Shown piece by piece: positions 50,579 to 59,764 of a stretch of 64,000 nucleotides of DNA. Below the pieces are notes generated by a model. It saw only the letters and a list, made by a program, of their open reading frames with translations. It was not told where the DNA came from and did not search any database. Positions within the stretch are counted from its first letter, which is position 1; each line of letters starts with the position of its first letter. The position numbers and the translations under genes were made by a program. Source of the stretch: Nocardiopsis metallicus (GTDB lineage: Bacteria; Actinomycetota; Actinomycetes; Streptosporangiales; Streptosporangiaceae). The stretch is from positions 7,626,001-7,690,000 of the forward strand of contig NZ_JACHDO010000001.1 in the NCBI RefSeq assembly GCF_014201115.1, given 5' to 3'.

Positions 50579-51409
50579 TCAGGTGGTCAGCGGGTGGTAG
50601 TCGTAGGTCTCACCGAAGCCCTCCGGAGAGGTGTAGCTGAGTCTTCGGGGGTGCCCGTCCTCGTCCACCCAGAGTTCGAACTCGGCCTCGGCGATCCGGG
50701 TCAGGGTGTTGCGGCCGGTATCCGGCTGGTAGTCCCCGGCCAGGGTCCGGAAGGTTCCCGTGTACCGGTGGGCGGTGTGGGTGCTGGCCTGGACGCCCCG
50801 GGAACCCTCGGGCAGTTCGATCTCCTCCGTGCCGGTCATCTCCAGGTCGGTGGCCGAGCCCGTCAGCTCGTCCAGGGGGCCCAGGACGAACTCCACCGAG
50901 CACAGGCGCCGGTCGGCCTCCGAGGGTGAGTCCAGCACCGTCATCCCGGGAAGCCCCTTCTCCGCCGACATGATGAACCCGGTGCCCGGCAGGTCGTACC
51001 GGTAGACCCGGACCCCGGAGTGGGTCTTGAAGTAGTGCTCGAAGGCGGTGTCGGAATCGGGCTCGTGCCGGGCCCAGCCGTGCGCGGTCCCGCGGCCTTC
51101 GACACTCTGCGTGTAACTGATGTGGAACGAGGGTGCGGACCGCAGCTCCTGGGCGGCCAGCTCCAGGAACTCCTCCGGGGCGGTGGGGTCGGCGTCCCCG
51201 GCGCGGACCAGCGGGGGGCGTGTCTCGGATGGGGAGTCCCCCATCGCCGGGTCCGGTTGGCCGCCGCCCAGCGTCATTTTGGCCATGCCCCAGCCGCTGG
51301 CGACCACGGCCAGACCGACCAGGGTCAGCAGCAGGCTCAGCAGCCAATGGGACCGGCCGGGCCCTTCGGTCTTCGACTCCTCACCGGTGGACGGCAACGA
51401 CGTCGGCAC
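50579..51409 (-). CDS. membrane-anchored extracytoplasmic protein, LppX/LprG-like in appearance
   Basis: 276 aa from GTG 51409 (GAGGCG upstream). One membrane segment (SLLLTLVGLAVVASGWGMA, about 24-43) anchors an outer domain. That domain has alternating strands ending in AEFELWVDEDGHPRRLSYTS, a pattern seen in mycobacterial LppX/LprAFG lipid-binding lipoproteins and in LolA-like folds. There is no lipobox. It is convergent with the pectate lyase gene. The role is unknown; lipid binding is only an inference from the strand pattern. Confidence 0.6.
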   Translation of the reverse strand: MPTSLPSTGEESKTEGPGRSHWLLSLLLTLVGLAVVASGWGMAKMTLGGGQPDPAMGDSPSETRPPLVRAGDADPTAPEEFLELAAQELRSAPSFHISYTQSVEGRGTAHGWARHEPDSDTAFEHYFKTHSGVRVYRYDLPGTGFIMSAEKGLPGMTVLDSPSEADRRLCSVEFVLGPLDELTGSATDLEMTGTEEIELPEGSRGVQASTHTAHRYTGTFRTLAGDYQPDTGRNTLTRIAEAEFELWVDEDGHPRRLSYTSPEGFGETYDYHPLTT

Positions 51410-52347
51410 TGGCAGCGCCTCGATTCTGCAGTTCGGTGTTCGGGGGGGTACCGCTTACGCGGAGTACGACGCGGTGACTCACCGCTCTGTTCGGGTGTCG
51501 GGCGAACATAATCTCCGCCGACAGTGACGAACCGGGCCGCGTCACCGGAGCGTACGGGTTCGGGGCCGGGCCGCAGAGCTGTCACCCGGGCCTAGCGGCT
51601 CCAGCCCGGATCGCTGGTGTCCACGCGGGTAGCGGAGGCCCGGGGCCCGGACCGGAACCCCGGGCACGGACCGGCACCAGGGGGTGAGGTGATCGTCGGC
51701 CCAGCACGCGATCACCCTCCGAGGCCGGATCATGGCCGGTTGCGGTCGAACCCGAACCCCTCAACCAGCCGTGGCTGGTTCCGTTCGAAGCGCCGGATGG
51801 CCCGCCGGACGCCTGATCGAGCTGCCACTGCCTGCGCCGGGGGGTGGGCGAGGAGGGCGGTCCTCGCGATGGTCGTCACCCCGCGCACCCCGGAGCAGGC
51901 TGCGCTCGGCGGCGGTCGCCCGCTCGCGGTGCGGAACGCCCCCGGCCCGGGCTGCCCCCTCGACCCCCCGGCCACAGGGCCACGTGCAGTCGGTCGCGGG
52001 TGACCGCGGTACCCCGGGGCGCGTGTCCGCACCCCCACACGTAGGCGGCGGCCCGACCGAAGGCGACGGCGTCAGCGGACAGGTGTGTGAGAACGGGATG
52101 GCGCGCTCGGAGCAGGAGGTCGTGGTCGGGCGGCAGGACGGCGAGCGGAGAACTCGGGCCGGTCGGCGGCTCGGCCTGATGCGCCCTGGGGCGTGGGCGG
52201 GGCGGGGGAACGGGAGCGGAGGGGAGCAACCGGTGGGAGAGGTGTGATCTCGCGGCATGTCTCCAGGTTCGGTCGCCCGTCCGCCCCGGACAAGCCCCGA
52301 TCTCCCACCTGTGGGCAACTCCGCGCCCCGACCCGATCAGGCCGTGT
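51410..52347. other. 938 bp without a supported gene
   Basis: Several frames are open on both strands, but all are Arg/Pro/Gly-rich and none has a domain, a good start or consistent third-position bias. The most protein-like piece is on the reverse strand at about 52,030-52,170 (HDLLLRARHPVLTHLSADAV). I cannot assign it. Confidence 0.4.
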
Positions 52348-53445
52348 CTAGCGGAAGGGCGGGGGGCCGACCGAGAGGTGGATGTGGTCCACGTGGTCCA
52401 GGGTCAGGTTGCCGTGGTACGTCGCTTCCCGTCGGACCTGCATCCACGGCCCCACCGACTCCCGTCGCGGATTCCAGATGTGGTAGTCGTAGATGATCCC
52501 CTTGACGTTGAGTTCCGCGTGGTTCTGGATGAGGAAGTCGATCACCTCGATGGCGGTCGCGTGCATCTGGGGCGTCGGGATCCCGCCCAGTTCGGCCATC
52601 ATGTAGTCCACGGCCTGTCCCCACCCGTGGTCACTCTCCAACCCCGGCCGATAGCCGCCGGCGCTGAGGTAGAACCCGGGGAACTCCTGGTTGAGTACCT
52701 CGTGCGTGGCGCACATCTGCGGGTGCAGGCCGTCGAGGGCGCCGCAGTCCACGATCGCCCCGCCGCCGAAGACCGAGTTCGGGTCGTACTTGTACTGCCC
52801 CTCCTGATCGATGAGGTGCACGTCGAAGTAGCCCGCGGCCTGGTCCCCGTCGTTGATGGCCTGGCCGTCGCAGTAGAGCCCGTCGTCGTTGCGGCCGCAG
52901 TCGACGGACAGCTCGATGATCGCGATCGCCGCGGCGGTGCCCTCGAAGGACGAGGCGTCGTCCTCCTCGCCGTCGCACACCACGTCGTTCCAGTGCCGGG
53001 AGCCGTCCTCGGCCAGCTCCTTCTGGCAGGCCGCTCCGCGGATCTCCACCCGCACGATGTTGCCGAAACGGCCCATGCTGTTGTCGCTGGCCCGGATGTC
53101 GGTGAGCACGGCGCCGTTGTTCTTCGCGTACGTCTCGGCGCGGCCCTTGGCGACCTCCTCGTCGTACCGGGGCATGGGGTAGACGTCGTTGGCGAGCTGC
53201 TCGGCCGCCTTGTCCCGAAGACCCGCCACAGCGGCCAGCGCGGCGGCGTCCGCGGCCGTCTGCGCCTGAGAACGCATGTCGTTGGCACTGCCCACGCGAA
53301 CGAACAGCAAGGTGAGCGCGAGCAGGCTCAGGGTCAGCCCGAACAGGAGGAGGACGTTGGCCTGTCCGTCGTCACGGCGTCCCTGGAGTCGGTGTCTGCG
53401 TGCCGAGGTGGGGGAGGTTCGTCGCATGATGGTCCGGGGGTCCAT
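52348..53445 (-). CDS. TadG-like membrane-anchored protein fused to a peptidase-like domain
   Basis: 365 aa from ATG 53445 (53427 is an alternative). The N-terminal part carries a TadE/TadG-type leader: DDGQANVLLLFGLTLSLLAL (about 28-47), then RSQAQTAADAAALAAVAGL, the Flp-pilus-associated TadG hallmark. The C-terminal 150 residues have LESDHGWGQAVDYMMAE, YDYHIWNPRRESVGPWMQ and LDHVDHIHLS, the DHxxGxxxD ... DHxHxS zinc-peptidase-like pattern (M15/ARB_07466 type). The fusion of a pseudopilin-like anchor with this domain is unusual. No other Tad genes are adjacent. Confidence 0.75.
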   Translation of the reverse strand: MDPRTIMRRTSPTSARRHRLQGRRDDGQANVLLLFGLTLSLLALTLLFVRVGSANDMRSQAQTAADAAALAAVAGLRDKAAEQLANDVYPMPRYDEEVAKGRAETYAKNNGAVLTDIRASDNSMGRFGNIVRVEIRGAACQKELAEDGSRHWNDVVCDGEEDDASSFEGTAAAIAIIELSVDCGRNDDGLYCDGQAINDGDQAAGYFDVHLIDQEGQYKYDPNSVFGGGAIVDCGALDGLHPQMCATHEVLNQEFPGFYLSAGGYRPGLESDHGWGQAVDYMMAELGGIPTPQMHATAIEVIDFLIQNHAELNVKGIIYDYHIWNPRRESVGPWMQVRREATYHGNLTLDHVDHIHLSVGPPPFR

Positions 53446-53724
53446 CCCCGCGGGGGCGGGGAAACGGTCGGTTCGAGGAGAAAACGGGGCCGGGACGAAC
53501 GGGGGGCACGTCACACGGACCTCTCCCCGGCGCAGCTTAACCCGCGCGGGTACCCCGGGTACAGACGGGGTTCGCGCTCTGTGGATCACCGGTCACCGTT
53601 CGCCCAGGTGAGACCCTGGCCACCCGCCGTGAGCCTGACCGGAGTCGGTCACCGGTCCCCTCGGTCCCACCATCGGGACGAACCACCGGAGAACCGGTAG
53701 CCCGCCCCGAAGTCACGGCCCTCT

Positions 53725-54396
53725 CTACAGCAGGGTCGTCCAGTAGGTCCAGAAGGCCTGCCCGACCGCGCCCACGATGACCAGCCCCCACACGGTGAGC
53801 ACCACCGTGTGGTTGCGGGCCAGCACACCCGCCGGTCGGCGAACGGCGGCCGGGACCGGCAGGTGCCCGCTGCGGAGGTTGTGCAGCGTGACGTACCAGA
53901 AGAGCGGGATCGTCACCGCCCACACCACCACGCAGTACGGGCACAGGGCGTTGATCCGGTACAGGCTCTGGAAGATCAGCCAGTGCACGAACACCACCCC
54001 GAACACACAGCCCGTCTGGAGGCCCAGCCAGAACCAGCGCCGGAACCCGAGGTCCGTGCCCGTTCCCGTCCGGGCGAGCAGGGCCGTTCCCACGGTCGTG
54101 ACCACGGCGAAGCAGGCCACCCCGATGATCGGGTTCGGGATCCCGAACACCTCGGCCTGCGGGGTCGCCATCACCGTTCCGCAGGACAGCACCGGGTTGA
54201 AACTGCACGCGGGCACGTGCTCCGGGTCGGCCAGGACCCGGACCTTCTCCACCAGCAGCGCGGCGGCCGCGACCAGGCCGACCAGCCCGCCCACCACCAG
54301 CACCCACGGCAGGGCCCGGCTGAGGACCGGCACGTCGGCGCCAGGGCGGGGGTACGGGGACGCGGGCACTTCCCGCTCGCCGGACCGGGCGCTCAT
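53725..54396 (-). CDS. vitamin K epoxide reductase family protein (VKOR)
   Basis: 223 aa with five membrane segments. The first Cys pair appears in CSFNPVLSCGTVM (about 62-70), with the active-site CxxC in INALCPYCVVVW near 146; a Ser-Cys-Gly after the first pair is normal. VKOR reoxidises a DsbA partner, with quinone as electron acceptor. Its ATG overlaps the stop of the DsbA-like gene (TGATG), which supports a functional pair. Confidence 0.93.
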   Translation of the reverse strand: MSARSGEREVPASPYPRPGADVPVLSRALPWVLVVGGLVGLVAAAALLVEKVRVLADPEHVPACSFNPVLSCGTVMATPQAEVFGIPNPIIGVACFAVVTTVGTALLARTGTGTDLGFRRWFWLGLQTGCVFGVVFVHWLIFQSLYRINALCPYCVVVWAVTIPLFWYVTLHNLRSGHLPVPAAVRRPAGVLARNHTVVLTVWGLVIVGAVGQAFWTYWTTLL

Positions 54397-55091
54397 CACT
54401 CCAGCTCCGCGTCGATCATCGCGGACAGGACCTCGTGGCTCGGCATGCTCGGTGCGAGGCGGCCGTTGACGTAGATGGTCGGGGTGCCCTGCACGCCCAG
54501 CGCGACGCCGTCGTCGAAGTCGGCCTGGACCCGCTGCTGGGTCTCGGCGGCCTCCATGGTCTCGACGAACTCGTCCATGTCCAGGCCGAGGTCCTCGGCG
54601 AAGCCCACGAACACCTCGCTCTGGTCCTCCCGGGACTCGCCCCATGAGGCCTGGGTCTCGAACATCCGCTGGTACATCTCGTCCAGGGCGTCCTGCTGCG
54701 CGGCGGCCTCGACCGCGGCGGCGGAGGGGCCGGAGTTGTGGTGCCCGGGGAGCGGGAAGTAACGGATGACCATGTTGATCCGGCCGTCGTAGTCCTCGCG
54801 GATCCGCTCCATCACGGGGTACTGGGCGCGGCAGGCCTCGCACTCGAAGTCGAGGAACTCCACCACGGTCACCCGGGCGTCCTCCACCTGGTCGAGGTAG
54901 CGGCTGTTCTCCCGGACGAGCACGTCGGCGGGGGCGGTGGGCTGGTCCTCGGGCGAGGCCCCGGGCGCGGTCGGTCTGGCGGAGCCTTCCGCGACCGCGG
55001 TGTCGTCGTCGCGGTCGAGGTAGACGAGCAGGCCGATCCCGAGGGCGGCGACGAGGAGAAGGCAGAGGGTGATGATCAGGTTCTTGCTCAT
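54396..55091 (-). CDS. DsbA-like thiol-disulfide oxidoreductase
   Basis: 231 aa with an N-terminal membrane anchor (LIITLCLLLVAALGIGLLVYL, about 5-25). The thioredoxin fold carries FLDFECEACRAQYP (CEAC active site, about 84-87) and the cis-Pro loop GVQGTPTIYVNG near 203. It oxidises cysteines of exported proteins and is recycled by the VKOR encoded next. It is coupled by a one-base overlap. Confidence 0.93.
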   Translation of the reverse strand: MSKNLIITLCLLLVAALGIGLLVYLDRDDDTAVAEGSARPTAPGASPEDQPTAPADVLVRENSRYLDQVEDARVTVVEFLDFECEACRAQYPVMERIREDYDGRINMVIRYFPLPGHHNSGPSAAAVEAAAQQDALDEMYQRMFETQASWGESREDQSEVFVGFAEDLGLDMDEFVETMEAAETQQRVQADFDDGVALGVQGTPTIYVNGRLAPSMPSHEVLSAMIDAELE

Positions 55092-55175
55092 GGAAATCCC
55101 AGGGGTCCGGGTTCTTCGGAAACGGGCACGCGTGTGAGCCCCACGGCCGCGGGGGAGTGGGGTTCGTCGGTGCTT

Positions 55176-55553
55176 CTAGACCCGCTGGACGCAGAGAAGG
55201 GTGAGCAGCCGGTACCCGTGCGGCGAAGCGGGGTCCCGGCGCGATCGCCGCGAGGAAGGACCGGCTCGGGGCACCAAGGGGACACAGAGAACCAGGACGG
55301 ACCCGAACGCGAGCATCGGCTGCGCGGTCAGGAGCCCCTGCTCGTCCGGAGTGGGACAGGTGTGCGGAAAACCAGGCTCATCCGGGGAGTCCGGAGCCAC
55401 CGCCCGCTCCACGGCGACCCCCGCGCCCCCGAACCCGTCACCCGCGGAGGCGGCCCCGGGATAACACAGGGCGCAGAGGAAACACAGCACGACAACAGCG
55501 ATCAACGGCACTACCAGGGTGCCCCACCGCTGTCTGCTGCTGTACCCGTCCAT
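55176..55553 (-). CDS. small membrane protein upstream of dsbA-VKOR
   Basis: 125 aa: MDGYSSRQRWGTLVVPLIAV opens a first membrane segment (about 12-35, with three Cys), then an extracytoplasmic loop (PGFPHTCPTPDEQ), a second segment (AQPMLAFGSVLVLCVPLV) and a basic tail ending LLTLLCVQRV. I do not recognise the family for certain; similar short proteins are annotated only as membrane proteins in streptomycetes. It may be co-transcribed with the thiol genes 84 bp downstream. Confidence 0.55.
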   Translation of the reverse strand: MDGYSSRQRWGTLVVPLIAVVVLCFLCALCYPGAASAGDGFGGAGVAVERAVAPDSPDEPGFPHTCPTPDEQGLLTAQPMLAFGSVLVLCVPLVPRAGPSSRRSRRDPASPHGYRLLTLLCVQRV

Positions 55554-55780
55554 CAGGGGAACTGTAGCGCCGCCCGAACAGCTCTCAGGTCCGGGGTAAG
55601 CCAGCCGCCCCGCCCCACGCGAACACGGGTGCGGGCACAGCGCGGGAACGCCGCGACCGCCCTGGCCCCGCCACCTGCCCGAACAGTGGGGTACGCGGCG
55701 GCGCGCGTGGTCCAGGGGCACAACGAAGCGGGGTGGGTGGCCCACCCCGCCCGCTCCTCGGCACTCTTCACCGGGGTCCT

Positions 55781-58372
55781 TCAGCGGAGGCGGCGGTTGA
55801 GCGCCTCCGCCACGTGCACGTCGGCCACGGTCACCTTCATGTCGCCCGAACCCGTGGGCGCCACGGTCACGGAACGTACGTACGCTCCGTGACTCCAGCG
55901 GCGCGCCGTCTGGTCCGGGACGGCCTTCGCACCCACCTTCGCCAGCGCACCGGCCGGGCCAGCCTTCAGCCTGAGCTGCCAGGACGCCCTCAGCACGGAC
56001 ACCCCGCGGTAGTCGTTGTGCGCGAGCAGCGGCAGAGTTCCCACCAGCCGCCCCTCCTCGCGGCCGGGGCGGTGTGGCAGCGCCTCCAGCGGATACCGCT
56101 GCCCCGCGTTGGTGCCCCGAACGACCTCCAACGCGAAGGCCGTGCCCTCCGGGGCCGGGCTGCCCAGGGCCACCTCGAAGAGCAGCCGGTCACCGCGGCG
56201 CCCCACCGGCCGCACCCGGACCCGATCCACCGGCATAGTCGGGGCCAGCGGTGCGGTCAGCAGCCCCAACCGGTCGTTGACCGTGTAGTACGGGCGCACC
56301 TTGCAGCCGATGCCCCGGACGGGCCGCACCTGCTGGGACGCGTACTCGATGATCCGCTTGTAACCGACCACCCCCGACAGGTGCCTGCCCACCGTGCACT
56401 CGGTGCCGTCGGAGAGGATGAGGAGCATCTGCCACTTCTCGGAGTCGCCCTCCCGCCCGCGCACCACCACTTCGGGGTCGATGACCGCGGTGAACTCACC
56501 GCTGGCCGTGACCGCCGACGGGAACTCCCGGCGAGTCTGCGCAGCGGTGCGCAGCCGCACCACCAGCCGGGCACGGGCATCGGGGCGCTGCCGTCCGAGC
56601 ACTCGGCCCTGCACGGTGATCAGACCGTCCGCGATCTCCACGTGCTCGATCTCCGCGTGGTGCGCCGAGCGCCGCACGTGCAGCACCAGACGGCCCTTCG
56701 TGGAACGCGCGGGCACCACCAGGGAGAGCTCTTCGGTGTCTGCGGCCGGCATCGGGAACCCGTGCTGGTGGATCTCCACGTCCCGGACCGGGGCCTCCAC
56801 GCCCCCGTCCACCCGAAAGACCTGCCACTCGCCGGTGACCAGTCCTTTCAGCGGAGCGGCCACGGTGGTGGACCCGCCCGGGCCGGACCCGCCCGCTCCA
56901 GGTCCGTTCACGGCCTGATCGTGCACGCCCGACCCGACCGCCTCGGCCCCGCCCCCGACCTCGGTGGCCCTGCGGGAGGCATCCACCACCACACGCCCGT
57001 CGGCCTCCGGGAGCAGCTCGATCCTTCTCCCCGACTTGGCCAGCACCACCCGTTCCGGGATCCGCCCGGCGTCCGACCCGGCGACCCCTTCCACCAGTCC
57101 GAACCACAGCACCGCCGCCCCGTCCGGGCCCGCCTCCACCCGGCAGGAGGCGGGTGGTTCGGGGCGCGGAGCGGGCAGGTGCGGTGTGGGCGGTGACGGC
57201 GCCCCCGCCCCCGCGAGCTCCGCGAACAGCTCCTCGTGCATGCGCACCACGTTGGCCGGATCGAAGCGTTCGGAGTCGGTGAGCGCCGCCGCCGACATCC
57301 GGCGCCGCAGCTGGTCGTCGCCCATCAGCTGGGCCAAGCCCTCGGCGATCCCTGGTGCGGACTTGTTCGGGACCAGCAGCCCGTCCTCCCGGTCCCGGAT
57401 GATCGACGCGGGCCCGTGCGGGCAGTCGGTGCTCACCACCGGCAGCCCGGACCGCATGGCCTCCACGATGGTCATCCCGAACGGTTCCTCGCTGGACGTC
57501 ACCGCCGCGAATGCCCCCTGCGCCCATGCCTCCTCGACCCTCGGGTGCGGCCCCATCAGCCACACCCTGTCCTGGAGCCCCAGTGAACCCACCAGCCTGC
57601 CTAGCGCCCCGCGACGGCTGCCCCGACCGTAGATCCGCAGCGTCCAGTCCGGGAACTCGTCGCTGACCATGGAGAACGCCTGCACCAGCAGGTCGTGCCG
57701 TTTGCTGGGGGCAAGGCGACCGGCCGAAACGATCGTGCGCGAGTTCTGGCCGTTCACGGTGAAGGGCGGCGCGGGCACCGAGTTGGGGATGGACAGCAAC
57801 CTGACCCCCGGCATCGGCATCCGCTCCGCGTAGGTGCGCGCGTCGGCCTCGGTGACGGTGACGAAGGCGTCGAGGTTCGGGTACTCGGCGGCCATGACCT
57901 GCCGCAGTTCCCTGGAGTGCTGTTCGTAGGTGAGGTGCTCCTGGCCGACCTTGACGACCCGGCGGGGCGCGGCACGGGCGATCACCACGTTGAGCCCCGG
58001 GCGGGTGCCCACCACCACGTCGGCGTCGGTGGTGGCGAGGTACTCCTCCAGGCGGTCGTCGGTGAGGCGGCTGTGGGTGCTGCTGCGGCCGTCCTCGACG
58101 GGGAAGAGCAGCGGCGGAAGCCCGGCCCGTTCCGACCCTTCGTACAGTGGTCGCCCGTCGACCCCGGTCGCCTGTTCGCCCTGCTGACGGATGTCGACCA
58201 GCGGCCGCAGGCTGACCTGTGCGGGAACGGGAAGGACGGGTTCGGCGCGGTGCCGGAACACCGAGACGATCTCCACCTCGTGCCGGGCGGACAGCGCCGC
58301 CGCCTGGTTGGCGACGGTGCGCACGGTTCCGCCGATGCCGTACATGTCGTTGATCAGATAGGCGATCTTCAC
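55781..58372 (-). CDS. GT4 glycosyltransferase with large C-terminal extension
   Basis: 863 aa from GTG 58372. GT-B fold: KIAYLINDMYGIGGTVRTV at the start (Gly-rich donor loop), IVSAGRLAPSKRHDLLVQAF near 235 and the EX7E motif EEPFGMTIVEAM near 312, which binds the nucleotide sugar. After about residue 385 comes a Pro-rich linker and about 470 residues of mostly beta-structure with no domain I recognise (repeated RL.L.V.R patterns, GRHLSGVVGYKRIIEYASQQ near 675). Similar long proteins are thought to build cell-wall glycopolymers in actinobacteria. It is monocistronic. Confidence 0.82.
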   Translation of the reverse strand: MKIAYLINDMYGIGGTVRTVANQAAALSARHEVEIVSVFRHRAEPVLPVPAQVSLRPLVDIRQQGEQATGVDGRPLYEGSERAGLPPLLFPVEDGRSSTHSRLTDDRLEEYLATTDADVVVGTRPGLNVVIARAAPRRVVKVGQEHLTYEQHSRELRQVMAAEYPNLDAFVTVTEADARTYAERMPMPGVRLLSIPNSVPAPPFTVNGQNSRTIVSAGRLAPSKRHDLLVQAFSMVSDEFPDWTLRIYGRGSRRGALGRLVGSLGLQDRVWLMGPHPRVEEAWAQGAFAAVTSSEEPFGMTIVEAMRSGLPVVSTDCPHGPASIIRDREDGLLVPNKSAPGIAEGLAQLMGDDQLRRRMSAAALTDSERFDPANVVRMHEELFAELAGAGAPSPPTPHLPAPRPEPPASCRVEAGPDGAAVLWFGLVEGVAGSDAGRIPERVVLAKSGRRIELLPEADGRVVVDASRRATEVGGGAEAVGSGVHDQAVNGPGAGGSGPGGSTTVAAPLKGLVTGEWQVFRVDGGVEAPVRDVEIHQHGFPMPAADTEELSLVVPARSTKGRLVLHVRRSAHHAEIEHVEIADGLITVQGRVLGRQRPDARARLVVRLRTAAQTRREFPSAVTASGEFTAVIDPEVVVRGREGDSEKWQMLLILSDGTECTVGRHLSGVVGYKRIIEYASQQVRPVRGIGCKVRPYYTVNDRLGLLTAPLAPTMPVDRVRVRPVGRRGDRLLFEVALGSPAPEGTAFALEVVRGTNAGQRYPLEALPHRPGREEGRLVGTLPLLAHNDYRGVSVLRASWQLRLKAGPAGALAKVGAKAVPDQTARRWSHGAYVRSVTVAPTGSGDMKVTVADVHVAEALNRRLR

Positions 58373-59764
58373 TGATGTGCCCCCATGTCCTCGACGCCGC
58401 CCCGTGCCCGAGTGCACGGGGCACGGGGCACAGGGCGGTGCCGGCCCCTGTCGCCCCACACCGAGCCGATCCCCGAGCGGAGGCGGTGTGGGGATTGAGC
58501 GATCAGGTTATGGGCGATATGCGGCCAAAGATCCGAATCTGTCCGGGAGTGTCCAAAGGTTTGCCGCGCCCTGTTGGTGTTTTGCGGCGAGTTCAAGAAA
58601 ACGCGAAGCCGGGGCGGGAAAAGGGCGGGAAGCAGGACGACGGAGGCGCTGCCCTGGCCGAGGGGAGGGCGCCTGGGCCCGCGGGGCCCGTGTGGGGCCT
58701 GCGGGGCGGAGTCAGCCGGCGGGCAGGGAACGTCGTCGGTCCGCGGACGGAGAGCGTCCTCCCCCGAACTCTCGGGGAGTCCGGTCTGAGCTGACCGGGA
58801 GAGTTCGGAGGAGGACTTGGGAGGAGGGCGGCCCGGCCACACGCGGTAGGACGGTCAGACCGCGTGCACCGACCTGAGCCCAGGGTTCCGGGCTCGGGGC
58901 CGCCCTCAGGTCATGGTGGGTGCGATCAGCGCTTTTCGAACCACGGGTCCCGTCCGTTCCCGGGCCCAGGGGCCCACCTGCTTCCGGCCCATGGTCTCCA
59001 CCCCTCGCTTCCCAGTCGGGCCACCAGCCCAGAACAGGTGCCCGCACCCGCCTCCGGCGCTGTGCCACGCACCCGCACGACGGCGGCCCCGGAAACGGGG
59101 TGTTCGGTCTCGTTGTCCATGGGGACAGGGCCCCCGGAGTGGAGGGGCCCGCTCCCCCGTCCCTCGGCAAGTGGAGCCGGGAGCGAGGACGGGGGAGCGG
59201 TGGAGGGAGACGACGCAGTCAGGTGGAAGGCGGGTGCTCGGAGACCCTCCAGGCCCGAGCACCTCCCACCCGACCTACCGAAACGGGGCCCGCCCCCCGG
59301 TTCGCTGCCGTCTCCTGGCTTGTGGTCATACGGCTTGTGGTCGTACGGTTCGTCGTGTGTCAGAGCCTGCGCGGCGGCCCGGGCCGCCCGCGGTGCGTTG
59401 GTGCGTAGAGGTTCCAAAACGTGTTCCTGACGAGGTGGAGGACTCGTACTTCGGCCCGCTGGCGGGTTCTGTACTCCCAACAAGTGGAATCTTGTTTCTG
59501 TTGAACAACTAGCGGTGGTTGTCCCACCGAAAACGTCTCGCGGGGAGCAACGCGACGTTGGTCGTGATGGACACTCTGCCGGAGTTTCTGGAAAAAATCG
59601 TGGGTTGAGACGGAGTTCCCATGGCCGAATCTGGCCACCCTGAGGGAAGCCCAGGTCGCAGAGGGTGAGGGGTTTTCGGCGGTCGGAGCACGTCTCTGGA
59701 GAGGTAGCTGCCACGGGCACCCGGAGGGGGCACGAGGTCCCGGAGGCCCGACAGGGACGGGCCT
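58373..59764. other. 1.4 kb without a supported gene
   Basis: I found no gene. CCTCCCCCGAACTCTC (58758-58773) pairs with GAGAGTTCGGAGGAGG (58799-58814) with one mismatch, a strong hairpin. A short frame ending TLPEFLEKIVG at about 59,600-59,609 on the + strand has protein-like composition but starts only after a stop at about 59,510, so it could be the tail of a lost gene. The part 59,440-59,640 is AT-richer than its surroundings. Confidence 0.4.

Noticed and set aside
51761-52318. Reverse-strand frame of 185 codons in the gene-poor region
   Set aside because: It is dominated by Pro/Arg/Gly with no conserved motif or ribosome site; overlapping frames are equally long.
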